Positions 51,978-60,296 of a stretch of 64,000 bases of DNA are shown one piece after another; positions within the stretch are counted from its first letter, which is position 1, and every line of letters starts with the position of its first letter. This DNA comes from Bacillota bacterium. GTDB taxonomy: Bacteria; Bacillota; Clostridia; Lachnospirales; Lachnospiraceae. The notes under the pieces are model-generated. The model had not been told where the DNA came from and searched no databases. It saw only the letters and a program-made list of their open reading frames with translations. The position numbers and the translations under genes were made by a program. Location of the stretch: assembly GCA_023418475.1 (NCBI GenBank), contig JAEZZO010000068.1:186001-250000 (forward strand), written 5' to 3'.

Positions 51978-54059
51978 ATGAAGTATCATCGTTTATGGAA
52001 AGAGGAAAATGATGCAATCAGAGAACGTTATGAGTTGGCAATGGAACGGATTGCTTTGATTAAGCAGGAGAATACTGTGAAAGAGTGCTTTGTGCCATAT
52101 TTTCACAAAATGGCTGATTTTATAGTTCTGGTTAAGAAAGTGGTTAGTCTGTCAGAGGAGGAACGTCTGACGGAAATGTCCCTGAAAGAGCTGGAAGTGT
52201 TGAACCATAGCTTATATGAGGATATCGCAGGGGATCATTATTTGCATAGCTATACTAATCCGGCGTATGCCTGTGAAATGCTAGGTGACAGGTATGGCAA
52301 GCTCCTGTCTTTTCTGGCAGCTGAGCTTCGGGGAATCATAATATATGCCTTTGAGAGCAGATTATATGAATTAACAATCTATCTGGAATTGTTGATCGAG
52401 GTATATAATAATCTGGAGGAAGAGGATGACTTTACTTTTAAGGATATCAAACGTGCAATCTACGATTTCATGAGTGATAACTGTGACATTATCATGGATT
52501 CCAATATCAGAGAGATGCTGGATTCGGAGCTTAATTTCGCAGAAGATATTATTATGAGATCGGATCTTTCTGATATCCGTTATCTTTACTTTTTTGGTGA
52601 TAATATTACGGATAATGAAATTAAGATGGCCAAGTATTTAAACACACTTCCCGAAGAGCAGCTTAAAACGATGGCTGATACTTATACAGAAGGCTATCGC
52701 CTTGGTTTTCTGGCTTGCCGAAGGGATATCAGCAAGAAAAAGATAGTTGTGATCAGATATCAGCTGGGATTTGAGAAAATGGTATATTATGCAATTGAAA
52801 ACTTCCGTAAGATGGGGCTTACACCTGTTATTTACAGGGCTGCTTGGTCGGCAGTGAGTAAACGCCAGCATTTGAAAATCGGTTATCATTCCACCAGTCC
52901 CAACAGACAATATGATTATGATCACCGCTATGATATCGGAATATTTCTCGACAAAGCCTTCAAAGAGAGAAAGGTGGAGTGTGTAAAAAATGCCTTGGAG
53001 AAATACAGCCAGAAAGCGACTCTCTATGCAGGACCTGCCGTGATTGAAGTTTTTGGGGAGGAACTTTTCACCCCTGAGGATAAAAAAGAAGCTGTCAAGC
53101 TGAATAACCGGCAGCAGAAGCTTTATGTTGATTATTATAAAGAGGATAATATGATTAAGCTTCACTATCTCAAATTGGAGGAAACCTCTTTTACAATAAT
53201 TGCGTACCCTATTCCGGAGATCGGGGAGGATTTTGAAAAAATATTTGCCCGGACTGTAAAAGTGAATACGTTAGACTGTGAATTATACCGTAAGATACAG
53301 CAGTGTATTATAGATTCCCTGGATCAGGGGGATACGGTTCGCATTTTGGGTGCGGGCCGTAATCATACAGATATGACTGTAAAACTATATACACTTTCGG
53401 ATCCGGAAAAAGAAACTATCTTTGAAAACTGTGTTGCTGATGTAAATATTCCGGTGGGTGAGGTCTTTACTACTCCGGTATTGCAGGGAACGAATGGTGT
53501 GCTTCATGTTCCGAAGATATATCTGGATGATCTGGAATACCGGGAGCTGGAGCTTAGCTTTGAAAACGGACGAATTGTTTCCTATAGCTGTGCTAATTTT
53601 GAAAATGAAGAAAAAAATAAGAACTATATTAAGGAAAATTTATTATTTAATCAGGATAGCCTGCCAATCGGTGAATTTGCAATTGGCACTAATACAACCG
53701 CATACCGTATGGGAAAAGAATTTGATATTGCTCCCAAATTGCCCATTTTAATAGCAGAAAAAACCGGCCCCCACTTTGCGATCGGAGACACCTGTTACAA
53801 AATGAGTGAAGATACCAAGGTTTATAACACGGATGGGAAGGAAGTTGTGGCAAGAGATAATGAGGTAAGCCTGCTTCGGAAAACCGAACCGGAGAATGCA
53901 TACTTTAACTGCCATACAGATATTACACTACCCTATGATGAAATCAGGGAAATATACGTTTCTAAGAAAGATGGTACAATGATACCGATTATACAGAATG
54001 CAAGGTTTGTTTTAGAGGGAACGCAAATCCTTAATGAACCACTGGACGTATTATATTAA
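51978..54059 (+). CDS. M29-type aminopeptidase with a long N-terminal extension
   Basis: About 693 residues. The C-terminal 400 match M29 (aminopeptidase T/AmpS): 'GDTVRILGAGRNHTDMTVKL', metal Glu in 'VNIPVGEVFTTPVLQGTNGVLHV', metal Glu in 'IGEFAIGTN', metal His in 'KTGPHFAIGDTCYKM', and His/Asp in 'CHTDITLPYDEI'. These enzymes release N-terminal residues using two metal ions. Classical M29 enzymes are about 410 aa; the first 270 residues here are an acidic, mostly helical domain not recognised. The start at 51978 (MKYHRLWKEEN) has AAAGGGA upstream; GTG 51927 and ATG 51966 are possible. No signal peptide. Confidence 0.82.
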   Translation: MKYHRLWKEENDAIRERYELAMERIALIKQENTVKECFVPYFHKMADFIVLVKKVVSLSEEERLTEMSLKELEVLNHSLYEDIAGDHYLHSYTNPAYACEMLGDRYGKLLSFLAAELRGIIIYAFESRLYELTIYLELLIEVYNNLEEEDDFTFKDIKRAIYDFMSDNCDIIMDSNIREMLDSELNFAEDIIMRSDLSDIRYLYFFGDNITDNEIKMAKYLNTLPEEQLKTMADTYTEGYRLGFLACRRDISKKKIVVIRYQLGFEKMVYYAIENFRKMGLTPVIYRAAWSAVSKRQHLKIGYHSTSPNRQYDYDHRYDIGIFLDKAFKERKVECVKNALEKYSQKATLYAGPAVIEVFGEELFTPEDKKEAVKLNNRQQKLYVDYYKEDNMIKLHYLKLEETSFTIIAYPIPEIGEDFEKIFARTVKVNTLDCELYRKIQQCIIDSLDQGDTVRILGAGRNHTDMTVKLYTLSDPEKETIFENCVADVNIPVGEVFTTPVLQGTNGVLHVPKIYLDDLEYRELELSFENGRIVSYSCANFENEEKNKNYIKENLLFNQDSLPIGEFAIGTNTTAYRMGKEFDIAPKLPILIAEKTGPHFAIGDTCYKMSEDTKVYNTDGKEVVARDNEVSLLRKTEPENAYFNCHTDITLPYDEIREIYVSKKDGTMIPIIQNARFVLEGTQILNEPLDVLY

Positions 54060-54072
54060 TATACCTTAAGAT

Positions 54073-54115
54073 AAGGAAAACAGGTTTCTTAACAATTAAC
54101 TTGTTTTCCTTAATT
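54073..54115 (+). terminator. Terminator after the aminopeptidase
   Basis: AAGGAAAACA-G-GTT (54073-54086) pairs with AAC-T-TGTTTTCCTT (54098-54111) and is followed by AATTT. Confidence 0.7.
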
Positions 54116-54124
54116 TAACTATGC

Positions 54125-54142
54125 GGTGATTGTAAAATCACC
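54125..54142. promoter_or_regulatory. Perfect dyad, candidate operator
   Basis: GGTGATT-GTAA-AATCACC, a perfect 7-bp dyad 60 bases upstream of the ABC ATPase gene. It could be a repressor site or a small hairpin. No regulator gene is adjacent. Confidence 0.4.
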
Positions 54143-54202
54143 CGTTTGGCTATAAAATAATAGTAGAATTTAAAATTAATTGAATTACTATATGAGGTGA
54201 AT

Positions 54203-54919
54203 ATGTTAAAAATTGTAAATTATTCGAAAAGTTATAAGAATGAAAAAAAAGCGGTTGACCATTTGAATTTAGAGGTTGAAAGCGGCGATATCTTTGGTTT
54301 TATCGGACATAATGGTGCGGGTAAAACAACTACAATAAGATCAGTTGCCGGAGTACTGGCTTTTGAAGAGGGAGATATTCTGATTGACGGTATGTCCATA
54401 CAAAAAGATCCGGTTGCCTGTAAAAAAATAATGGCTTACATTCCGGATAATCCGGATCTTTATGAACATCTGAGCGGAATTGCGTACCTGAACTTTATTG
54501 GAGATATTTATGAAGTGGGCGCAGCAGAACGGGAAGCTTCCATCCGCAAATATGCGGATGCATTTGAACTGACACAGAATCTGGGAGACAGCATTGCTTC
54601 CTATTCGCATGGTATGAAGCAGAAACTGGCAATCATTTCTGCTATTATTCATAAGCCCAAATTTTTAATTCTGGATGAGCCTTTTGTCGGTCTGGATCCG
54701 ATGGCATCCTTTACCCTTAAGAACATTATGGCAGATTTATGCAAACAAGGTAATGCAATCTTCTTCTCGACGCATGTGCTTGAGGTAGCTGAGAAGCTTT
54801 GCAATAAGATAGCCATCATAAAGGGCGGAAAACTTGTTGCCTGTGGAACGACGGAGGAAGTGAAGGGAAACAACAGCCTGGAAGATGTTTTTATGGAATT
54901 GATTGAACAAAAAATGTAA
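54203..54919 (+). CDS. ABC transporter ATP-binding protein
   Basis: 238 residues. Walker A 'GHNGAGKTTTIRSVAGVLAFEEG', Q-loop 'MAYIPDNPDLYEHLSG', signature 'YSHGMKQKLAII' (SHGMK variant of LSGGQ), Walker B 'FLILDEPFVGLDP', switch His in 'FFSTHVLEV'. CcmA/YtrB-like ATPase for a type-V or drug/peptide exporter. ATG 54203 is chosen with GAGGTG three bases upstream; the GTG at 54197 is inside that site. It pairs with the 524-residue permease 169 bases downstream. Confidence 0.92.
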   Translation: MLKIVNYSKSYKNEKKAVDHLNLEVESGDIFGFIGHNGAGKTTTIRSVAGVLAFEEGDILIDGMSIQKDPVACKKIMAYIPDNPDLYEHLSGIAYLNFIGDIYEVGAAEREASIRKYADAFELTQNLGDSIASYSHGMKQKLAIISAIIHKPKFLILDEPFVGLDPMASFTLKNIMADLCKQGNAIFFSTHVLEVAEKLCNKIAIIKGGKLVACGTTEEVKGNNSLEDVFMELIEQKM

Positions 54920-55088
54920 AGAAAATATTTTTACCATTATTTGAGATTCTGCTCTGCGGCATTATGATTAAAAGTGTGAAAAGATTTTCAAAAACAAATT
55001 CTTTCGGATACTCAAAAAGTATGTGCCTGCGAAATCCTCGGCGCAAACTTAAATTGCGTACTAAATTTGCGCAGAAATGAGGGAAAAT

Positions 55089-56663
55089 ATGAAAAAAGTA
55101 ATTCGTTTATTAAGCGTACAGCTTCTTGCACTTCTTAGCGATACGCTCTCCGTCGGAAAAAGCAGAAAGAAGAAACCGGCGTTTCTTTATGGCGGAATAA
55201 TCTTTTTTGTGGTATTACTTAGCGGCGTATCGTTCACCTATTCCATGATGATTGGAATCGGATTGAAGATGTATCATTGTATGGAGCTGCTTCCTGCAAT
55301 TATGATGTCAGTAACCTGTATGATTACTTTAATTACAACTGTTTTTAAAATAAAAGGAATTATCTTCGGCTTCCGGGATTATGATTTGGTAATGTCCCTG
55401 CCAATCAGTACAGGTGCCGTTGTAATCAGCCGTCTGCTCCTTCTGTATATTTTGAATTTTCTATTTGTTATAATCATGATAATACCAATGATGATAGCTT
55501 ATGGTATCCTGGTAAGACCTGGGATCCTATTTTATCTGATTGGCACGATAACCATGTTCTTTATTCCGCTGGTTCCGATTGTTATAGCATCTTTACTAGG
55601 AGTGGCTATTGCATACGCGGCATCAAAATTTAAGCACAGCAATTTATTCAATATCCTGTTTTTGGTAGTGTTTTTGATCCTTATTATGATCTTTTCATTC
55701 CGGATTAATAATAATGGTCAGGCGCTCGTTGAAATGAGCAAGGAATTAACCGCTAGAATAAATGTAATGTATCCTCTGGCGGGAATGTACACGGATGCAG
55801 TAATACAATACAATATATTGGCTTTATTATCCTTCCTGAGTATTTCCGCTGCTGCTTTTTTGCTGTATGCCGTGGTAGTAAAAGCAGTCTTTCAAAAGAT
55901 AAATACAATTATTATGACAGGCAATTATCATTCAAATTATAAGCTTGAAGGATTGAAGGTATCCACTCCTTTTCGGGCATTGTATCGAAAAGAGCTAAAA
56001 CGTTTTTTTGGCTCGGCATTATATTGTGTAAATACCGGTGTTGGTATTGTAATGCTGACACTCGGAGCAGTTGCGCTTATTTTCGTAGATCCCTATAAAG
56101 CCATTGGTGATACCAAGACTGTTAATACAATTATAAACATGACTCCGCTTTATATATCTTTCTGTATGATAATGACCTGTACCACAATGGTTTCCATATC
56201 GCTGGAAGGAAAAAATCTCTGGATCATGAAATCATTGCCAATAACACCAAAGCTGATATATCTGTCTAAGATTGCACTAAATCTGACAATTGCGGCACCT
56301 GCGGTAATTGATGTAATTATTATCGGTATTGCTCTTAAAATGGGCTTTATGAAAATCCTGCTACTTCTTTTGCTTACCGTTGCCTGTACTGTATTTACGG
56401 CATTTTATGGCCTTTTGATCAATCTTCTTTTGCCGAATTTCTCCTGGACATCCGAAACAGTGGTAATTAAGAATAGTGCTGCCACTATGGTCACTGTCTT
56501 TTCATCTATGGTGTATGTCGCTATACTTTTTATATTTATAATGGTACTTCCTACAATAACGGCTGCTTATCTCTGTTATTTTCTTTTGACGGCTGTTCTG
56601 GACATTCTATTATTTACTGTTTTAATGACATATGGGAAGAAGCGTTATAATTTTCTGCAGTAA
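55089..56663 (+). CDS. ABC transporter permease, about 12 membrane helices
   Basis: 524 residues, very hydrophobic, with about twelve membrane segments arranged as two halves of six joined by a cytoplasmic loop near 280-320 ('MTGNYHSNYKLEGLKVSTPFRALYRKELKRFFGS'). It resembles the putative ABC exporters of Clostridia that pair with a single ATPase. Substrate unknown. GAGGG (55079-55083) lies inside an in-frame ATG prefix from 55077, so ATG 55089 is the likely start. The preceding gap contains GCGCAAA/TTTGCGC arms (55041-55047 and 55066-55072). Confidence 0.88.
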   Translation: MKKVIRLLSVQLLALLSDTLSVGKSRKKKPAFLYGGIIFFVVLLSGVSFTYSMMIGIGLKMYHCMELLPAIMMSVTCMITLITTVFKIKGIIFGFRDYDLVMSLPISTGAVVISRLLLLYILNFLFVIIMIIPMMIAYGILVRPGILFYLIGTITMFFIPLVPIVIASLLGVAIAYAASKFKHSNLFNILFLVVFLILIMIFSFRINNNGQALVEMSKELTARINVMYPLAGMYTDAVIQYNILALLSFLSISAAAFLLYAVVVKAVFQKINTIIMTGNYHSNYKLEGLKVSTPFRALYRKELKRFFGSALYCVNTGVGIVMLTLGAVALIFVDPYKAIGDTKTVNTIINMTPLYISFCMIMTCTTMVSISLEGKNLWIMKSLPITPKLIYLSKIALNLTIAAPAVIDVIIIGIALKMGFMKILLLLLLTVACTVFTAFYGLLINLLLPNFSWTSETVVIKNSAATMVTVFSSMVYVAILFIFIMVLPTITAAYLCYFLLTAVLDILLFTVLMTYGKKRYNFLQ

Positions 56664-56956
56664 GATGAATACAAAGTCAGGAAGAAAATTACTTTAACTT
56701 TTTCGCATATGATAAATATTATGATACTTCGCAAGGATTGGTTGAATAGTTTAACGATAATTAGTGCTTATAGATGATATGTCGTATATTAGCATGACTA
56801 ATGAATTGTATAAGAAATAATCTGACGAAAATTAACGACAAACATTAGGGAATATGCTAAAATGTGAGCATAAAGTTATCAGAACAATAACAAAAGAGCA
56901 TAATAGAGTGAAAGCTACAGCATAAGCTGTCAGATCCAGATTGGGAGGTATATCGA

Positions 56957-57982
56957 ATGGACTATAAGAAGGCAGGAGTAGATATTGAAGCCGGATATAA
57001 GGCAGTTGACCTGATGAAGGAACATATCAAAGGAACAATGCGTAAGGAAGTATTAACTGATATCGGTGGATTTTCAGGAGCATTTTCCTTAGAAAGCTTT
57101 AAAAATATGGAACAGCCTACCTTAGTATCAGGTACGGATGGTGTAGGAACTAAACTTAAAATAGCATTTCTTTTGGACAAGCATGATACCATTGGTATAG
57201 ATTGTGTTGCTATGTGTGTAAATGATATAGCATGTGCCGGCGGAGAGCCGTTGTTTTTTCTTGATTATATAGCCTGCGGAAAGAATGAGCCGGAGAAAAT
57301 TGCAACAATAGTAAAGGGTGTGGCAGATGGCTGTAAGATGGCAGGGGCTGCATTAATTGGTGGTGAAACCGCAGAAATGCCGGGATTTTATCCGGTCGAT
57401 GAGTATGATCTGGCTGGTTTTGCGGTTGGAATCGTCGATCAAAAGCAGTTGATTACAGGAGCAGAGCTTAAAGCAGGAGATACACTAATCGGTATTGCTT
57501 CTTCGGGAATTCACAGCAATGGTTACTCCCTGGTACGAAAAGTATTCCGGATGCAGAGAGAAACACTTGATACCTACTATGAATCTCTGGGTGCAACACT
57601 TGGTGATACTTTGCTTACTCCTACCAAAATATATGTTAAGACGCTGCAGTCCCTGAAAAATGGCGGAGTTAAGGTGAAAGCCTGCAGCCATATCACCGGT
57701 GGCGGATTCTATGAAAATATTCCCAGAATGCTTCCGGAGGGTATCTGCGCCATGGTAAAGAAGAACAGTTATGATGTTCCTCCGATCTTTAAGATGCTTT
57801 CCAAAGACGGAGATATTGCGGAACATATCATGTATAATACCTATAATATGGGTCTTGGTATGGTGATTGGTGTGGATAGCCAGGATGCCGACAAAGCGGT
57901 GAAGCTGATCGAAGAAGCCGGAGAGAAAGCCTGTATCATCGGTGAGGCTGTGACTGGAACGAAGGGAGTAAGCTTATGTTAA
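56957..57982 (+). CDS. purM: Phosphoribosylformylglycinamidine cyclo-ligase
   Basis: 341 residues. Closes the imidazole ring to form AIR in purine synthesis, using ATP. Typical sequence: 'YKKAGVDIEAGYKAVDLMK', 'GFSGAFSL', the catalytic/ATP segment 'LVSGTDGVGTKLKIAF', 'GIDCVAMCVNDIACAGGEPLFFLDYIACG', 'GGETAEMPGFY' and 'HITGGGFYENIPRML'. GGGAGG precedes the start. The 293-base upstream region has an extended -10 candidate (TGC-TAAAAT near 56859) but no purine riboswitch consensus. The stop overlaps the purN start by seven bases, so the two are coupled. Confidence 0.97.
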   Translation: MDYKKAGVDIEAGYKAVDLMKEHIKGTMRKEVLTDIGGFSGAFSLESFKNMEQPTLVSGTDGVGTKLKIAFLLDKHDTIGIDCVAMCVNDIACAGGEPLFFLDYIACGKNEPEKIATIVKGVADGCKMAGAALIGGETAEMPGFYPVDEYDLAGFAVGIVDQKQLITGAELKAGDTLIGIASSGIHSNGYSLVRKVFRMQRETLDTYYESLGATLGDTLLTPTKIYVKTLQSLKNGGVKVKACSHITGGGFYENIPRMLPEGICAMVKKNSYDVPPIFKMLSKDGDIAEHIMYNTYNMGLGMVIGVDSQDADKAVKLIEEAGEKACIIGEAVTGTKGVSLC

Positions 57983-58602
57983 AGCTGGCTGTCATGGTAT
58001 CAGGCGGAGGGACTAACCTTCAGGCTCTGATAGATCAGATAGATCAGAATAAGCTGCCCGGCGTAAAAATAGAGGTTGTTATCAGTAATAATCAAAAAGC
58101 ATATGCATTAGAGAGGGCTAAAAAACATGGAATTGCTGCTGCTACGATATCCAGGAAGGATTTCGACAGCTTTGAGCAGTTTGCAGAAGCATTTTTGGAT
58201 ATGTTAGGAAGCTATTGCGTTGATCTTGTTGTTCTTGCCGGATGTCTTATGATTATTCCTGATAAGGTGGTAAAGGCCTATCCGTATCGCATCATTAATA
58301 TTCATCCATCTCTTATCCCATCCTTTTGCGGAAACGGAATGTATGGTTTAAAGGTTCATGAAACCGCATTGGAGCGAGGCGTTAAGATAACTGGTGCAAC
58401 GGTTCACTTTGTGGATGAAGGAACGGATACCGGTCCGATTATTCTTCAAAAGGCAGTTTTGATAGAAGATACGGATACACCTGAAGTTCTGCAGAGAAGA
58501 GTAATGGAACAGGCAGAGTGGGAGATCTTACCCGAAGCTGTCAGATTAATATCAGAGAATAGAATACAGGTCGAAAACAACCATGTAAAAATATTGAAAT
58601 GA
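57976..58602 (+). CDS. purN: Phosphoribosylglycinamide formyltransferase
   Basis: 208 residues. Transfers a formyl group from 10-formyl-THF to GAR. Motifs: 'LAVMVSGGGTNLQALID' (phosphate loop), 'VVISNNQKAYALERAKKHGI', catalytic Asn/His in 'RIINIHPSLIPSFCGNGMYGLKVHETALERG' and catalytic Asp in 'GATVHFVDEGTDTGPIILQ'. Slightly different from the usual 'SFxGxxA' with 'FCGNGMYG'. It overlaps purM by seven bases; a hairpin then separates it from purD. purH, often between purN and purD, is absent. Confidence 0.95.
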   Translation: MLKLAVMVSGGGTNLQALIDQIDQNKLPGVKIEVVISNNQKAYALERAKKHGIAAATISRKDFDSFEQFAEAFLDMLGSYCVDLVVLAGCLMIIPDKVVKAYPYRIINIHPSLIPSFCGNGMYGLKVHETALERGVKITGATVHFVDEGTDTGPIILQKAVLIEDTDTPEVLQRRVMEQAEWEILPEAVRLISENRIQVENNHVKILK

Positions 58603-58608
58603 GTAGTG

Positions 58609-58656
58609 AAAAAACAGACAGCTTAATGCAAGGTAATTTAGCTATCTGTTTTTTCG
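58609..58656 (+). terminator. Terminator-like hairpin between purN and purD
   Basis: AAAAAACAGACAGCT (58609-58623) pairs with AGCTATCTGTTTTTT (58640-58654), with the T-run at the end of the right arm. It lies within the purine gene run, so it may reduce or attenuate purD expression. Confidence 0.65.
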
Positions 58657-58746
58657 GCTGTTTTTCCGGATTAGCAGCAGGCCCGGAGCATTTTATTAAT
58701 CTTAATAAACCGGTTAGTAATAATCGGAATAACGGAGGTATGATGA

Positions 58747-60018
58747 ATGAAGGTTTTGATTATTGGAAGCGGCGGCAGAGAACACGCAATTGCATATAAG
58801 ATAGCACAGAGTCCGAAGGTGGATAAGCTTTACTGCGCACCCGGAAATGCAGGAATTGCTCTGTGTGCGGAATGTGTAGCTATTGAGGTGAACAATTTTG
58901 CAGGACTTGCAGATTTTGCGGAAAAAGAAGAAATAAATCTTACGGTAGTCGGACCGGATGATCCGCTGGTAGGCGGTGTTGTCGATGAATTTGAGAAAAG
59001 AGGACTGAGGGTATTCGGACCCAGAAAGAATGCCGCAATCATTGAAGGATCGAAAGCATTTTCCAAGGATTTGATGAAAAAATACCATATTCCATCTGCA
59101 GCATATGAAACCTTTACAAGTCCGGCGGATGCGTTAGGATATTTAGCGAGCAGTAAATTTCCGATTGTATTAAAAGCTGACGGACTGGCCCTTGGTAAGG
59201 GAGTTTTGATTTGCAATAGCTATGAGGAAGCAGCAGCAGGTGTGAAACAGATTATGGAGGATAAACAGTTTGGATCCGCAGGAGACCGTATGGTAATTGA
59301 GGAATTCATGACCGGAAGGGAAGTATCTGTACTGGCTTTCTGCGATGGTACCCATATTGTACCGATGACCAGTGCGCAGGACCATAAGCGGGCAAAGGAT
59401 AATGATGAGGGGTTAAATACCGGAGGTATGGGTACCTTTTCTCCTAGTCCATTCTATACGAAGGAAATTGATGATTTTTGCAGGAAGAACATATACCAGG
59501 CTACTATGGATGCGATGAAGGCTGAAGGAAGGGACTTTGTCGGTATATTATTTATCGGACTTATGCTGACAGCGGAAGGTCCGAAGGTATTGGAATATAA
59601 TGCGCGTTTTGGAGATCCTGAGACACAGGTGGTTCTTCCCCGGATGAAGAATGATATTGTTGAGGTGTTTGAAGCTTGTATTGATGGAAAGCTAAATGAG
59701 ACTGTACTGGAGTTTGAGGACAATGCTGCAGTCTGTGTAATCCTTGCTTCTAACGGTTATCCGGAGCACTATCAGAAGGGCTTTGCAATTCAGGGGCTTG
59801 AAAGCTTCCGGGACAGGGATGACTATTTTATCTTTCATGCCGGTACCAAGAAAATAGAGAATGAGATTGTGACAAATGGCGGTCGTGTGCTGGGTGTTAC
59901 TGCCACCGGCAGGAACTTGAAGGAAGCCAGGAGAAAAGCTTATGAAGCCACTGCCTGGATCGATTTTGACAATAAATATATGAGAAATGATATAGGTAAG
60001 GCAATTGATGAAGCTTAG
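58747..60018 (+). CDS. purD: Phosphoribosylamine-glycine ligase
   Basis: 423 residues, ATP-grasp fold. Joins glycine to phosphoribosylamine to give GAR, the substrate of PurN. 'MKVLIIGSGGREHAIAYKI' starts the N domain; the grasp domain has 'FPIVLKADGLALGKGVLICNS', 'VIEEFMTGREVSVLAFCDG', 'NTGGMGTFSPSPFYT' and 'EYNARFGDPETQVVLPRM'. GGAGGT is seven bases before the ATG at 58747. It completes a three-gene purine group here. All catalytic residues appear present. Confidence 0.97.
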   Translation: MKVLIIGSGGREHAIAYKIAQSPKVDKLYCAPGNAGIALCAECVAIEVNNFAGLADFAEKEEINLTVVGPDDPLVGGVVDEFEKRGLRVFGPRKNAAIIEGSKAFSKDLMKKYHIPSAAYETFTSPADALGYLASSKFPIVLKADGLALGKGVLICNSYEEAAAGVKQIMEDKQFGSAGDRMVIEEFMTGREVSVLAFCDGTHIVPMTSAQDHKRAKDNDEGLNTGGMGTFSPSPFYTKEIDDFCRKNIYQATMDAMKAEGRDFVGILFIGLMLTAEGPKVLEYNARFGDPETQVVLPRMKNDIVEVFEACIDGKLNETVLEFEDNAAVCVILASNGYPEHYQKGFAIQGLESFRDRDDYFIFHAGTKKIENEIVTNGGRVLGVTATGRNLKEARRKAYEATAWIDFDNKYMRNDIGKAIDEA

Positions 60019-60070
60019 TGATAAATAAATTTTAAAATGCCATAGAAGTGCCATACTTAATTTGTAAAAT

Positions 60071-60143
60071 AAAGCAATAATTGTAGGGATATGTTGATTT
60101 TACCTGAATTAACAGTTTCCCTGAAGAATTGCTTTATTTTTTT
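60071..60143 (+). terminator. Terminator after purD
   Basis: AAAGCAAT (60071-60078), with an inner TAGGGA/TCCCTG helix, pairs with ATTGCTTT (60128-60135) and is followed by ATTTTTTT. Confidence 0.8.
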
Positions 60144-60167
60144 ATGTTTTACCACGATTCGTGTGTT

Positions 60168-60227
60168 AAAAGCCTGATTCTGGTAATATAGATGAATATG
60201 AGTGTATATATATTCATCCGGTAAATT
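60168..60227. repeat. Dispersed 60-base palindromic repeat, copy 2
   Basis: AAAAGCCTGATTCTGGTAAT... with internal AGATGAATAT/ATATTCATC arms. It is similar along its whole length to 27208-27267 and lies about 70 bases before the autolysin gene. Confidence 0.55.
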
Positions 60228-60296
60228 ATTTTTGTTACTTTTGTCACTTAGATCTTGCTACTAAAATTCGAAGTTTTTGGCAGAATGGAGATATTT

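Noticed and set aside
56664..56956. Purine riboswitch upstream of purM
   Set aside because: The conserved junction and loop sequences of the purine aptamer are not present; only an extended -10 candidate was seen.
58599..58799. 66-aa frame between purN and purD
   Set aside because: Runs through the hairpin and out of frame into purD. Its apparent ribosome site belongs to purD.
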